64,000 nt of DNA. Source: an uncultured Eisenbergiella sp. (GTDB lineage: Bacteria > Bacillota > Clostridia > Lachnospirales > Lachnospiraceae). The DNA is taken from the NCBI GenBank assembly GCA_947630215.1, contig CANRGX010000009.1, positions 1 to 64,000 on the forward strand, in the 5' to 3' direction. Below the pieces are notes generated by a model, which saw only the letters and a program-made list of their open reading frames with translations, was not told where the DNA came from and searched no databases. Made by a program: the position numbers and the translations under genes. How positions within the stretch are numbered: the stretch's first letter is position 1; the number at the start of each line of letters is the position of its first letter. Below are positions 26,451 to 36,229 of the stretch, one piece after another.

Positions 26451-27311
26451 TCAGATATCCCTGTGGCTGAGCGTGACGCCCACTCCCGCTTCGTTCCCCT
26501 TCAGCCGCGCGTACAGGCCGTTGGCCAGCGTCACGCTTCTGTGCTTCCCACCGGTACACCCGATGGCCACCACAAGCTGATATTTTCCTTCTTTAATATA
26601 GTTGGGGATCAAAAACAGAAGCATATCCGTGAGTTTGTTCAAAAAAACGCCGGCCTCCGGGAAGGACATGACATAGTCCCTCACACCCTTGTCGTTTCCG
26701 GTCAGATATTTCAGCTCGTCGATATAAAAAGGATTGGGCAGAAAACGGACGTCGAAAACCAGATCCGCATCCGCCGGAATCCCGTGTTTAAAACCGAAGG
26801 AGAGAATGTTGACAATGAGACTGCTGTAGGTCTCGTTTTTCAGGAAAATGCGTTCCAGTTCTTCCTTCAGTTCCCGGGTCAAGAGCTTGGAGGTATCGAT
26901 CACATAGTCCGCTTCTTTTTTAATCTGTTTTAAAATTTCTCTCTCCCGGGCAATTCCCTCCTCGATCCGGGGACTGTCCTGGGTACACAGCGGGTGCATC
27001 CTGCGGCTCTCCTTGTACCGCTTGAGTAAAACGCCGTCCGACGCATCCATATACAGCACCTCCACGGGCGTCCCGCTCTGGCGCAGGGACTGCAGAATCT
27101 TTCCCGCCTGGGAAAAGGACTGATCCGTGCGCACATCGATCCCCATGGCCACCTTGGTAAATTCCACATTCGGCCCGGTCAGAAGCTCCAGAAACTTCCC
27201 TATCAGCAGTACCGGCAGATTATCCACGCAATAAAAGCCCATATCCTCCAGCATGCGCATCGCGGTACTCTTTCCGCCGCCGCTCATGCCGGTCACAATC
27301 ACGAACCTCAT
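26451..27311 (-). CDS. rapZ: RNase adapter protein RapZ / YvcJ
   Basis: 286 residues. GMSGGGKS at 8-15 is the Walker A motif, then DNLPV, DVRTD and the C-terminal CTGGKHRSVTLA block that binds the small-molecule ligand in RapZ. In enterobacteria it links amino-sugar supply to RNase E; in Bacillus YvcJ binds nucleotides and affects competence. The start is ATG 27311 behind AGAGG; a GTG six bases earlier is also in frame. It is in the murB-rapZ-whiA-crh block. Confidence 0.95.
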   Translation of the reverse strand: MRFVIVTGMSGGGKSTAMRMLEDMGFYCVDNLPVLLIGKFLELLTGPNVEFTKVAMGIDVRTDQSFSQAGKILQSLRQSGTPVEVLYMDASDGVLLKRYKESRRMHPLCTQDSPRIEEGIAREREILKQIKKEADYVIDTSKLLTRELKEELERIFLKNETYSSLIVNILSFGFKHGIPADADLVFDVRFLPNPFYIDELKYLTGNDKGVRDYVMSFPEAGVFLNKLTDMLLFLIPNYIKEGKYQLVVAIGCTGGKHRSVTLANGLYARLKGNEAGVGVTLSHRDI

Positions 27312-27329
27312 ATGCACCTCTTTCCCGGA

Positions 27330-28250
27330 CTAGAAGTCCCCCAAAAGGATCACCTCCGGCTCCAGTGTGATCCCGAATTTATCCCGAACCGTTCTTTGCG
27401 TCTCCTCAATCAGCATGGCGATATCCGCCGCTTTGGCGTGATCGGCGTTAATGATAAAGCCGCAGTGCTTTTCCGAAATTCTGGCCCCGCCGCAGCTTTT
27501 CCCCGCCAGCCCGGCGTCCATAATCAGTTTGCCGGCGTAATGTCCTTCCGGCCGCTTAAAGGTGCTTCCGGCGCTGGGAAATTCCAGCGGCTGTTTCTCC
27601 CTGCGCCGCCTGGACAGCTCCTGCATCCGTCCGCCGATGGCCTCCTTCTCTCCGGCCTTCAGCCTCATGCAGGTCTGCAGAACCACATAGGGCTGCCTGC
27701 GCACAATACTGCCCCGGTAACAAAATTCCATGGCTTCCTTATCCAGCGTCAGAATCCTGCCCTCCGGCGTCATGACCCGTACCGTTTCCACGATCTGCGC
27801 CATTTCTCCGCCATAGGCCCCCGCGTTCATCCGCACCGCACCCCCGATAGTTCCGGGAATGCCGGAAGCAAACTCCAGCCCGGACAGCCCGGCTTCCCAG
27901 GCTGCAGCGGCTGCAGCGCCCAGCGCCGCGCCGGCGCCCGCCTCCAACCGTTCTCCCCGCACCCGGATCCCGGCAAACTCTTTTCCCAGCCGGACGGCAA
28001 CGCCGCGGTAGCCCTTATCTCCCACCAGCAGATTGCTGCCGTTCCCCAACAGGAAAAAGTCGCATCCCGTTTTCCGCAGATACGAGAGCGTTTCGGAAAG
28101 CTGTTCCTGCGTGTCCACCGTCACCAGACAGTCCACGGGCCCTCCCGTCCGGAACGTCGTGTGCCTGTCCATCGGCTCCTTTAAGAGGATATGATCCTCC
28201 GGCAATATGGTTTTCAAAAAATCCTCTAACGCCCTGTTCACGCCTACCAT
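27330..28250 (-). CDS. murB: UDP-N-acetylenolpyruvoylglucosamine reductase
   Basis: 306 residues. MurB reduces UDP-GlcNAc-enolpyruvate to UDP-MurNAc with FAD and NADPH. FAD-binding elements are visible (TTFRTGGPVDCLV, LGNGSNLLVGDKG), as are the SGIPGTIGGAVRMNAGAYGGE block and the catalytic Ser region in PSAGSTFKRPEG, which places it with type IIb enzymes lacking the long insertion. The gene is 18 bases before rapZ. The ribosome binding site (AAGGGG) is close to the ATG. Confidence 0.96.
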   Translation of the reverse strand: MVGVNRALEDFLKTILPEDHILLKEPMDRHTTFRTGGPVDCLVTVDTQEQLSETLSYLRKTGCDFFLLGNGSNLLVGDKGYRGVAVRLGKEFAGIRVRGERLEAGAGAALGAAAAAAWEAGLSGLEFASGIPGTIGGAVRMNAGAYGGEMAQIVETVRVMTPEGRILTLDKEAMEFCYRGSIVRRQPYVVLQTCMRLKAGEKEAIGGRMQELSRRRREKQPLEFPSAGSTFKRPEGHYAGKLIMDAGLAGKSCGGARISEKHCGFIINADHAKAADIAMLIEETQRTVRDKFGITLEPEVILLGDF

Positions 28251-28268
28251 GCCCCTTTGCCGCCTGTC

Positions 28269-28312
28269 CGCTGCGTCCTACGTCTTATCCTATGCGGACA
28301 AGCGCCGGATTA
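28269..28312. repeat. Copy B of a ~45-bp element upstream of murB
   Basis: Partner of 23163-23208. On the minus strand it reads CATAGGATAA between CGCTTGTCCG and GACG, and TGTCCGC/GCGGACA can pair around it. It occupies most of the 106-base gap between glcK and murB. Confidence 0.45.
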
Positions 28313-28356
28313 TGCTGCGCCGGGCAATTCCGTTTTTCCTTCCGGTGTGTCTGCCT

Positions 28357-29301
28357 TCAGTCCAGCACCAGCTTGGCCGCGCCGTAGATTCCGGCGTCGT
28401 TTCCCAGTTTTGCCAGCGTAAACAGCGCTCCTTTACAGCCCCGGAACGCATATTTGGAATAATTTTTCTGCACGTAATCGATGAGGATGTCGCCCGCTTT
28501 GGACACCCCTCCCCCGATGACAAAAATCTCGGGGTTGACCACGCAGGCCACGCCTGCCATCGCCTTGCCCAGATACCATCCAAAATCCTCGGCCACCTCT
28601 GCCGCCAACGGATCGCCTGCCTTGACAGCGTCCCATACGTCCTTGGCGCACAGCTTGTCTGCAGGGATCCGGGAAAGGATTCCCTCCCGTCTCTGCGCCG
28701 CCAGCTTCTCCCTGGCCATGCGCACCATTCCGGTGGCGGAAACATATTGCTCCAGGCAGCCCTTGTTGCCGCAGTTGCACGGGATCGTCTCCTTATCGTT
28801 GACGTGCAGATGGCCGATCTCGCCGCCTGCGCCGGTGGAACCCGGCAGAATTTTACCTTCCACAATGATACCGCCGCCGACGCCCGTTCCCAGCGTCACC
28901 AGCACCACGTTCCGGTACCCGCGTGCGCCGCCCTGCCACATCTCGCCCAGGGCCGCCACGTTGGCGTCGTTCCCGGCTTCCACGGGAAGATTCAGCAGAA
29001 TCTGCAGCTCCTTCTTGAGACTGAAGGTGCCCCAGCCCAGATTCACCGCGCCATAGATCGTTCCTTCCGAATCCACCGGTCCCGGCGCGCCGATACCCAC
29101 GCCCACAACCTCGTCGCGTTCCATTTCCCGCTCATCCATTTCCCGCAGAATGCTTCTGGCAATGTCGGGCAGGATTTTCTTTCCGCCGTCCTCTGTGACC
29201 GTGGGGATTTCCCACTTCTCCAACAGATCCCCGTCCGTGTTAAAAACGCCCAGCTTCACTGTGGTGCCGCCCACATCCACTCCAAAACAGTATTTTCCCA
29301 T
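28357..29301 (-). CDS. glcK: ROK family glucokinase
   Basis: 314 residues. The phosphate-binding FGVDVGGTTVKLGVF, the ROK signature region (GNDANVAALGEMW, LVTLGTGVGGGIIVEG) and the zinc cluster CNCGNKGCLEQYVS are all present, with the catalytic Asp in GNDAN. It phosphorylates glucose from sugar breakdown using ATP. It starts three bases after the hprK stop, using the end of hprK (GAGGAGGGG) as ribosome binding site, which ties glucose phosphorylation to the HPr-kinase regulatory genes. Confidence 0.93.
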   Translation of the reverse strand: MGKYCFGVDVGGTTVKLGVFNTDGDLLEKWEIPTVTEDGGKKILPDIARSILREMDEREMERDEVVGVGIGAPGPVDSEGTIYGAVNLGWGTFSLKKELQILLNLPVEAGNDANVAALGEMWQGGARGYRNVVLVTLGTGVGGGIIVEGKILPGSTGAGGEIGHLHVNDKETIPCNCGNKGCLEQYVSATGMVRMAREKLAAQRREGILSRIPADKLCAKDVWDAVKAGDPLAAEVAEDFGWYLGKAMAGVACVVNPEIFVIGGGVSKAGDILIDYVQKNYSKYAFRGCKGALFTLAKLGNDAGIYGAAKLVLD

Positions 29302-29304
29302 CTC

Positions 29305-30258
29305 TCAGATCCCCTCCTCCTCGTAATCTTCTTCTCTCCTGCGCGCCAGGGAATTTTGCACGCGGGCGTACAGTTCCTGCGCCGCGTTATATCCCATCTT
29401 CTTCTGCCGGTGATTGACCGCCGCCGACTCGCAGATAATCGCCAGGTTCCGTCCGGGACGGATGGGGATATTGTGGCAGACCACTTTATTCCCCAGATAC
29501 TCGGTGTACTCCTCCTCCAGTCCCAGCCTGTCGTATTCTTTTTCCTTGTCCCAGTCCTCCAGCCGGATGACCATATCGATATTCTGCGTCTCCTTCACGC
29601 TGGAAGCGCCGAACAGGGCCTTTACGTCGATGATGCCGATGCCCCTTAGCTCAATGAAATGCTTGGTGATATCCGGCGCGCTGCCCACCAGCGTGTCCTC
29701 GCTCACCTTCCGGATCTCCACCACATCGTCCGTCACAAGGCGGTGTCCTCTCTTGATCAGCTCCAGCGCCGCCTCCGATTTGCCGATGCCGCTCTCGCCC
29801 GTGATCAGCACGCCCTCGCCATAGACGTCCACCAGCACGCCGTGTACGGAAATGCAGGGGGCCAGCTTGACGTTCAGCCAGCGGATAATCTCCGCCGTAA
29901 AGGTACTGGTGGCCTTGCGCGTCATCAGCAGGGGCACGCCCTTCTCGATGGCGATCCGCCGGAACAGTTCGTCCGGATGCAGTTCCCGGCAGAACACCAG
30001 ACAGGGAATCGGATAGGAAAGCAGTTTTTCCAACACTTCCTTCTCCTTTTCCTCCGGAAGACTGCCGATGTAGGAATATTCCACGAATCCGATGATCTGC
30101 AGGCGCGTCGCCTCAAAATGCTCAAAATAGCCCGCCATCTGCAGTGCGGGGCGGTTGATATCCGGCTGTGTGATCTTGATCCCCTTCACTTCAATCTCCG
30201 GCGTCAGATTCTCCAGCTTCATCTTTTCGATGATCCTCGTCAGACTGATGCTCGCCAT
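29305..30258 (-). CDS. hprK: HPr kinase/phosphorylase
   Basis: 317 residues. Bifunctional enzyme that phosphorylates Ser46 of HPr or Crh and removes the phosphate, controlling CcpA-type catabolite repression. The P-loop GESGIGKS is at 154-161, the catalytic His is in ISVHG (about 139), HRLVTDD follows and the signature IELRGIGIIDV is intact. ATG 30258 follows AGGGGA; upstream frame continues without a good start. Lies between uvrC and glcK as in many clostridia. Confidence 0.96.
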   Translation of the reverse strand: MASISLTRIIEKMKLENLTPEIEVKGIKITQPDINRPALQMAGYFEHFEATRLQIIGFVEYSYIGSLPEEKEKEVLEKLLSYPIPCLVFCRELHPDELFRRIAIEKGVPLLMTRKATSTFTAEIIRWLNVKLAPCISVHGVLVDVYGEGVLITGESGIGKSEAALELIKRGHRLVTDDVVEIRKVSEDTLVGSAPDITKHFIELRGIGIIDVKALFGASSVKETQNIDMVIRLEDWDKEKEYDRLGLEEEYTEYLGNKVVCHNIPIRPGRNLAIICESAAVNHRQKKMGYNAAQELYARVQNSLARRREEDYEEEGI

Positions 30259-30300
30259 ATGTGCTTCCCCTTTTCCCAGTTTTCCTGCGCCCTGCGGCAC

Positions 30301-30327
30301 GGTAAAATCTTTACCAGCATTTTATCA
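30301..30327 (-). promoter_or_regulatory. Possible internal promoter with small inverted repeat before hprK
   Basis: Minus strand TGATAAAAT (30319-30327) fits an extended -10 and overlaps the uvrC stop. Just downstream GGTAAA/TTTACC (30301-30315) forms a perfect six-bp inverted repeat near the predicted transcription start, as an operator might. Confidence 0.35.
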
Positions 30328-32226
30328 CATAATTTCCCCCGGGGCAACCTCCCGCCCCGGATTGCTGTCTGCCTCCTCCCGGCCGGATTGCTCTTTTTGG
30401 CGGAAGAAATCATAAATCTCCTGTGCCACCGCAAGCGGAATGCCCGCCATACTGCTGATCTGTTCCGCCGTGGCCTCCCGGATCTCCCCCACAGAAGGGA
30501 AGCTGCGCATCAGCGCCTTGCGCCTCGCGGGCCCCACGCCCGGGATTTCATCCAATACGCTTTTCACCTGATCTTTGGAGCGCAGGGAACGGTGGTATTC
30601 GATGGCAAACCGATGGGCTTCGTCCTGTACCCTCGTGATCAGCTTAAACCCTTCGGAACCCTTGTCGATGGCAAGTTCCGTATTGTTATAGTACAGCCCC
30701 CTGGTTCTGTGCATATCGTCCTTCACCATGCCGCATACGGGAATGGAAAGCCGCAGTTCCTCCAAAACCTGCAGCGCCACATTGACCTGTCCTTTTCCGC
30801 CGTCCATCAGCAAAAGATCCGGAAACTTCGTAAAGCTGTCCTGCTTTCCCGTCCTGTCCAGTCCGTGGCGGAACCGCCGCAGAAGGACCTCCCGCATACA
30901 GGCGTAATCGTCCGGCCCGGATACCGTTTTAATCCGGAACTTGCGGTAATCGCTGCGCTTGGGCTTTCCTTTTTCGTACACCACCATGGAGCCCACGTTT
31001 TCAAAACCGCTGATGTTGGAAATATCAAAGGCCTCCATCCGATCCAGAACCGGCAAATCCAAAAGCGCGGCCAGCTCCCGTACTGCGCCCACGGTTCTGG
31101 CCTCCTCCCGTCTGATGCGTTCCCGATCCTTTTCCAGCACCATGCGGGCGTTCTTCTCGGCCAGCTCCACCAGCTTTTCCTTCTGTCCCTTTTTGGGAAC
31201 GCGGATATGGACGCGGCCGCCGCGTCTTTCGCTCAGCCATTCCTCCAGCACAGGGATCTCCTCAATCTCCTTCTGTAAAATCAATTCCCGCGGCACAAAG
31301 GGCGTCCCCGCGTAGAACTGCTTGACGAAATCCAGCAAAATCTGCGGCTTGTCCGAGTCCTCTACCCGGGTCATATAAAAATGTTCCCGGCCGATCAGCT
31401 TGCCTCCCCGCACAAAAAACACCTGCACGACGGCCTCGCCGCCGTCCTTGTCCAGCGCGATAATATCCTTGTCCTCTCCGTCGCTGTCCGTAATTTTCTG
31501 CTTCTGGGAAACCGCCCGGACACTGTTGAACAGATCCCGGTATCGAATGGCCTCCTCAAAATTCAGGTTCTCCGCCGCCGCCTGCATCTTCGCCTGCAGA
31601 TCGTCCAGAATCATACTGTAGCTGCCGTTTAAAAAAGCCAGCGCCCGATCCACATTTTTCCGGTATTCCTCCTGGGTGAGATACCCCTGACAGGGCGCCA
31701 GACACTGGCCGATATGGTAATTCAGACAGGGGCGTTCCAGACCGGTATCCCGCGGCAGGACGCGGTTGCAGGTGCGCAGGTAGAACAGACGGTTCAGCAG
31801 CTCTATGGTATCCTTCACCGCCGCGGCCGAAGTAAACGGGCCGAAATAACGCGACTTGTCCTTTTTCATCTGCCGGGAAAACAGAATCCGCGGAAACGGC
31901 TCCCCCACCGTAACCTTGATATAAGGATACGTCTTATCGTCCTTGAGCATGGTGTTATACTTGGGATTGTGTTCCTTGATCAGATTGTTTTCCAGCACCA
32001 GCGCTTCCAGCTCCGAATCGGTCACAATATATTCAAAGCGCGCAATCCTGCTGACCATCTTTTCAATCTTGGGATTTTTGGCCGTGCTCTCCCGGAAATA
32101 GGAACGCACCCGGTTGCGCAGACTGACGGCCTTGCCCACGTAGATGATGGTGTCCTGTGCGTCGTGCATGATATAGACGCCGGGTTTGGCCGGCAGCTTC
32201 TTCAGCTCCTCCTCAAAGTGGAACAT
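30325..32226 (-). CDS. uvrC: Excinuclease ABC subunit C
   Basis: 633 residues, normal length. The N-terminal GIY-YIG nuclease ([27 protein letters not shown]) makes the 3' incision, UVR region and Cys-rich segment ([17 protein letters not shown]) follow, then the RNase H-like domain that makes the 5' incision ([21 protein letters not shown]) and a C-terminal helix-hairpin-helix pair ([16 protein letters not shown]). Heads the uvrC-hprK-glcK-murB-rapZ-whiA-crh run. GGGAGG precedes the ATG. Confidence 0.97.
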   Translation of the reverse strand: MFHFEEELKKLPAKPGVYIMHDAQDTIIYVGKAVSLRNRVRSYFRESTAKNPKIEKMVSRIARFEYIVTDSELEALVLENNLIKEHNPKYNTMLKDDKTYPYIKVTVGEPFPRILFSRQMKKDKSRYFGPFTSAAAVKDTIELLNRLFYLRTCNRVLPRDTGLERPCLNYHIGQCLAPCQGYLTQEEYRKNVDRALAFLNGSYSMILDDLQAKMQAAAENLNFEEAIRYRDLFNSVRAVSQKQKITDSDGEDKDIIALDKDGGEAVVQVFFVRGGKLIGREHFYMTRVEDSDKPQILLDFVKQFYAGTPFVPRELILQKEIEEIPVLEEWLSERRGGRVHIRVPKKGQKEKLVELAEKNARMVLEKDRERIRREEARTVGAVRELAALLDLPVLDRMEAFDISNISGFENVGSMVVYEKGKPKRSDYRKFRIKTVSGPDDYACMREVLLRRFRHGLDRTGKQDSFTKFPDLLLMDGGKGQVNVALQVLEELRLSIPVCGMVKDDMHRTRGLYYNNTELAIDKGSEGFKLITRVQDEAHRFAIEYHRSLRSKDQVKSVLDEIPGVGPARRKALMRSFPSVGEIREATAEQISSMAGIPLAVAQEIYDFFRQKEQSGREEADSNPGREVAPGEIM

Positions 32227-32245
32227 GGATCCTCCCTACAGTCCG

Positions 32246-32274
32246 AAATGGCTCCCCGGTGTGAGGAGCCATTT
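32246..32274 (-). other. Intercistronic hairpin between ftsH and uvrC
   Basis: AAATGGCTCC and GGAGCCATTT make a perfect 10-bp stem with a nine-base loop. No T-run follows on either strand, so it is more likely an mRNA-processing or partial-termination element than a full terminator. Confidence 0.5.
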
Positions 32275-32286
32275 GGAAACCTGTTC

Positions 32287-34515
32287 TTATTCTTTATCCT
32301 CGTGCATACGCGCGCCGGAAAACCGGCCCACCGGACGCTGATCTCTGTCCTCCGGCCCGGGCGCGGGCGGCGTCCACGGCTTTTCCTCCTGGGGAGGCGT
32401 GTCCGGATCCGGAACCGGAACCGGCGGCTCCGGTTCTGCCGGGACATTTTGTGGGACAACCTGTCCTGCATCCGGTTCTGCCGGCGGTTCTGCAGGGCCG
32501 CTCTGCCCGGCCGCAAGATCCTTTTCCTTCTCCGGTGGTTCCGGCAGTCCTTTGATCTCCCGGTAAATCTTCATAAACTCCTTGCCGGTGATCGTTTCCT
32601 TCTCTATCAGGAACGCGGCCAGCTTATCCATTACCTCGCGGTTCTCGGACAGAAGCGCGCGCGCTTCCTCATAACATTCCTTCAGGATCTTCATGACCTC
32701 CTGATCGATCTGCGCCGCCGTGACGTCGGAACAATTCAGGACGCTCCGTCCTTCCAGATACTGGCTCTCCACGGATTCCAGCCCGACCAGGCCAAACTTC
32801 TTGCTCATGCCGAAACGCGTCACCATGGAACGGGCCAGATTGGTGGCCTGCTCAATATCGTTGGCCGCCCCCGTCGTGACCGTATCAAATACGATCTCCT
32901 CCGCCGCACGGCCGCCCAGGTAGCCCACCAGCATATCGTGCAGTTCCGCCTGCGTATTCAAAAACTTTTCTTCCTCCGGCACGTGCATCACATACCCCAG
33001 GGCGCCCATGGTGCGCGGCACAATGGTAATCTTCTGCACCGGCTCGGAATTTTTCTGCAGGGCGGCCACCAGCGCATGTCCCACCTCATGATAAGACACG
33101 ATGCGCCGTTCCTCCGCGCTCATAATGCGATCCTTCTTCTCCTTGCCCACCAGAACCTGCTCCACTGCCTCAAACAGATCCTTCTGGCAGACATACTCCC
33201 TGCCTTCCTTGACCGCATTGATGGCCGCTTCGTTGATCATATTGGCCAGATCGGATCCCACCGCGCCGCTGGTAGCCAGCGCAATCGCGTCGAAATCCAC
33301 CGTTTCGTCCATCTTCACGTCTTTGGCGTGTACCTTCAAAATCTCCACACGCCCTTTCAGATCGGGCTTATCCACAATAATGCGCCGGTCGAAACGTCCC
33401 GGCCGCAGCAGCGCCTTGTCCAGGATTTCCGGGCGGTTGGTGGCACCGATCACCAAAATACCCTTGGACGTATCAAAGCCGTCCATTTCGGAAAGCAGCT
33501 GGTTTAAGGTCTGTTCCCGTTCCTCATTGCCGCCGCCGTACTTGGAATCCCGGCTCCGGCCAATGGCGTCGATCTCGTCGATAAAAATAATACAGGGAGC
33601 GTTCTTGGTCGCCTCCTTGAACAGATCCCGCACGCGGGACGCACCCACGCCCACATACAGTTCGATGAAGTCCGAACCCGTCAGGGAAAAGAAGGGAACC
33701 TTCGCCTCGCCTGCCACCGCTCTGGCCAGCAGCGTCTTACCCGTTCCGGGAGGGCCCACCAGCAGCGCGCCCTTGGGCAGCTTGGCGCCGATCTTCACAT
33801 ACTTCTGCGGATTGTGCAGAAAATCCACTACCTCCTGCAGGGATTCCTTGGCCTCGTCCTCGCCCGCCACGTCCTTAAAGGTGACGCCGGTCTCCTTTTG
33901 CACATAGACCTTGGCATTGCTCTTTCCAACGCCCATGGGGCCGCCGGGGCCGCCCATCCGCCGGAACAAAAAGCTCAAAAGCACCCACATCAGCGCAATC
34001 GGCACAATGTAGGTCAGCAGCATGGTGATCAGAAAGCTGGAGCTGTCCGGAACCGTCTTGCTGTAGCTTTCGATGCCTTCCGGATCACCGCCCTTTACGC
34101 TGTGCTCGAACAGATAGGCCTCCAGCCCCTCCGGATCCGCGTTGCCCGTATAATAGGTAATCCGGATCACCGGGCCCAGAAGCCGCCTGCCGTTCATCTC
34201 CAGGTCTTCGCCCTTGGGCTTAATATAAATCTGATCCTCGTCCCAGGTCACTTCCTGGATCTCATGCTCCTCGGCCATGCGCCGGAATTCATCGTAAGAA
34301 ATCTCCTGATTCGTGGCCCTGTTGACCATCCGCATGAAAAAACTCATGCACAGCAGCGTGACTACCGCCGCCACAGCCAGTAAAATCAGACTTGTCCGCT
34401 TGGGATCCTGCCCGTTTCCCTGTCCGGGCGGGCCCCCCTGTCCGCCGCCCGGGCCTGCCGGCCCGCCGGGGCCGCCGGACCCTTGATTATAAGCATTCAT
34501 ATCATGATTATCCAT
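32287..34515 (-). CDS. ftsH: ATP-dependent zinc metalloprotease FtsH
   Basis: 742 residues from ATG 34515. A Gly/Pro-rich cytosolic start, two membrane helices (about 42-60 and 160-182) around a small external domain, then AAA with GPPGTGKT at 254-261, IIFIDEIDAIGR, the second region of homology, and the zinc site HEVGH at 476-480. It degrades misfolded membrane and regulatory proteins. The C-terminal 100 residues are an unusual Pro/Glu/Ala-rich tail not needed for the catalytic core. The promoter is clear and divergent from the DUF1846 gene. Confidence 0.97.
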   Translation of the reverse strand: MDNHDMNAYNQGSGGPGGPAGPGGGQGGPPGQGNGQDPKRTSLILLAVAAVVTLLCMSFFMRMVNRATNQEISYDEFRRMAEEHEIQEVTWDEDQIYIKPKGEDLEMNGRRLLGPVIRITYYTGNADPEGLEAYLFEHSVKGGDPEGIESYSKTVPDSSSFLITMLLTYIVPIALMWVLLSFLFRRMGGPGGPMGVGKSNAKVYVQKETGVTFKDVAGEDEAKESLQEVVDFLHNPQKYVKIGAKLPKGALLVGPPGTGKTLLARAVAGEAKVPFFSLTGSDFIELYVGVGASRVRDLFKEATKNAPCIIFIDEIDAIGRSRDSKYGGGNEEREQTLNQLLSEMDGFDTSKGILVIGATNRPEILDKALLRPGRFDRRIIVDKPDLKGRVEILKVHAKDVKMDETVDFDAIALATSGAVGSDLANMINEAAINAVKEGREYVCQKDLFEAVEQVLVGKEKKDRIMSAEERRIVSYHEVGHALVAALQKNSEPVQKITIVPRTMGALGYVMHVPEEEKFLNTQAELHDMLVGYLGGRAAEEIVFDTVTTGAANDIEQATNLARSMVTRFGMSKKFGLVGLESVESQYLEGRSVLNCSDVTAAQIDQEVMKILKECYEEARALLSENREVMDKLAAFLIEKETITGKEFMKIYREIKGLPEPPEKEKDLAAGQSGPAEPPAEPDAGQVVPQNVPAEPEPPVPVPDPDTPPQEEKPWTPPAPGPEDRDQRPVGRFSGARMHEDKE

Positions 34516-34565
34516 GTAAATAAACCTTTCCTTTACAAGAAATAGCATTCCACAATTATCAATTT

Positions 34566-34594
34566 ATTATAGACAGAAGCAAAAGAGAAATCAA
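34566..34594 (-). promoter_or_regulatory. Promoter of ftsH
   Basis: TTGATT (34589-34594), exact 17-base spacer, TATAAT (34566-34571) on the minus strand, about 50 bases before the ATG. Confidence 0.7.
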
Positions 34595-34682
34595 TAGTGA
34601 AACCGTGAAATTGTTGTGTTCAACCGGTTAAAGTATTCTAAAAATTTTGAGAAAAACGGTAGATTTTTGCGATCCACCCGGA

Positions 34683-34716
34683 TATAATGAAGGGGTGAAG
34701 GTTCCATTGCACCCCA
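34683..34716 (+). promoter_or_regulatory. -10 element and leader hairpin of the DUF1846 gene
   Basis: TATAAT at 34683-34688 without a clear -35; a GGGGTG/CACCCC stem (34692-34716) follows in the leader before the ribosome binding site AAAGGAGC. Confidence 0.4.
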
Positions 34717-34731
34717 AAGGAGCGTCTTTTT

Positions 34732-36201
34732 ATGAACATCGGATTCGACAATCAAAAATATCTGCAGATGCAGTCGGAACACATCCGCGAACGGATTTCC
34801 ATGTTCGGCAACAAGCTGTATCTGGAATTTGGCGGCAAGCTGTTCGACGACTATCACGCGTCCCGCGTCCTGCCCGGTTTCCAGCCGGACAGCAAACTGA
34901 AAATGCTTCTGCAGCTCAAGGATCAGGCCGAAATTGTCATCGCCATCAGTGCGGGCGCCCTGGAGAGCAATAAAATGCGCCGCGACCTGGGACTCACCTA
35001 TGACCTGGAAGTACTCCGGCTGATCGACGCGTTCCGCGGCATCGGCCTGATGGTGGGCAGCGTGGTCATTACCCAGTACGCGGGCCAGCACAGCGCCGAT
35101 CTGTTCAAAAAAAGACTGGAAAATCTGGGAATGCGCTGTTACATCCACTACATCATCGAAGGCTATCCCACCAACGTAGATCGCATCGTCAGCGAAGAAG
35201 GCTACGGGAAAAACGATTATATTGAAACCACCCGTCCGCTGGTTGTGGTGACGGCGCCGGGCCCCGGCAGCGGCAAAATGGCCACCTGTCTCTCCCAGCT
35301 CTATCACGAGCATAAGCGGGGCGTCAACGCGGGATACGCCAAATTTGAAACCTTCCCCATCTGGAACCTGCCCTTAAAGCACCCGGTAAATCTGGCCTAT
35401 GAAGCCGCCACCGCAGATCTGAACGACGTCAACATGATCGATCCCTTCCATCTGGAAGCCTACGGCGTGACCACGGTCAACTACAATCGGGACGTGGAAA
35501 TCTTTCCCGTCCTGAATGCCATTTTTGAGCAGATTCTGGGAGAAAGCCCCTATAAATCCCCCACGGATATGGGCGTCAACATGGCGGGCAACTGCATCAT
35601 CGACGACGACGTCTGCAGCGAAGCCTCCCGGCAGGAAATCATCCGCCGCTACTATACCTGTCTGTGCGACTTAAAGCGCGGCAACAGTTCCCAGTCCATC
35701 CTCTACAAGCTCCGGCTTCTGATGAAGCAGGCCGGCATCACCGTGGAAAACCGGAAAGTGATCGCTTCCGCCAACGCGCGGGAGGAGGCCACAGGAGCGC
35801 CCGCCCTGGCTATCGAACTGCCGGACGGCACGCTGGTGACGGGCAAAACCTCGGCGCTTTTGGGCGCGGCTTCCGCCTGTCTGTTAAACGCGCTGAAAAT
35901 CCTGGCGGGTATCGGTCACGAGGTGCATCTGGTTTCCCCCGAGGCGATCCGCCCCATCCAGTTCCTGAAAACAAAATATCTGGGCAGCAACAATCCCCGC
36001 CTGCATACGGACGAGATCCTGATTGCCCTTTCCATCAGTGCCGCCTCCAGCCAACAGGCGGCAAAAGCGCTGGCCGCCCTGCCGCTGTTAAAGGGCTGCG
36101 AGGTACATTCCACCGTCCTGCTTTCTTCTGTGGACGAGCATATGTTCAAAAAGCTGGATATGCACCTGACCTGCGAACCGAAAACCGAAGCAAGGGCATA
36201 A
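34732..36201 (+). CDS. DUF1846 (UPF0371) family protein
   Basis: 489 residues, the usual length. The start [21 protein letters not shown], the P-loop-like [22 protein letters not shown] at about 180, and the [24 protein letters not shown] segment are typical of DUF1846. Crystal structures of the family exist, but no reaction is settled; a nucleotide-binding, ligase- or phosphorylase-like role has been suggested. It stands alone, divergent from ftsH and convergent with the yitT-like gene. Confidence 0.92.
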   Translation: MNIGFDNQKYLQMQSEHIRERISMFGNKLYLEFGGKLFDDYHASRVLPGFQPDSKLKMLLQLKDQAEIVIAISAGALESNKMRRDLGLTYDLEVLRLIDAFRGIGLMVGSVVITQYAGQHSADLFKKRLENLGMRCYIHYIIEGYPTNVDRIVSEEGYGKNDYIETTRPLVVVTAPGPGSGKMATCLSQLYHEHKRGVNAGYAKFETFPIWNLPLKHPVNLAYEAATADLNDVNMIDPFHLEAYGVTTVNYNRDVEIFPVLNAIFEQILGESPYKSPTDMGVNMAGNCIIDDDVCSEASRQEIIRRYYTCLCDLKRGNSSQSILYKLRLLMKQAGITVENRKVIASANAREEATGAPALAIELPDGTLVTGKTSALLGAASACLLNALKILAGIGHEVHLVSPEAIRPIQFLKTKYLGSNNPRLHTDEILIALSISAASSQQAAKALAALPLLKGCEVHSTVLLSSVDEHMFKKLDMHLTCEPKTEARA

Positions 36202-36229
36202 GAATACCGGCGGATAGCGCGGGCCTTTG

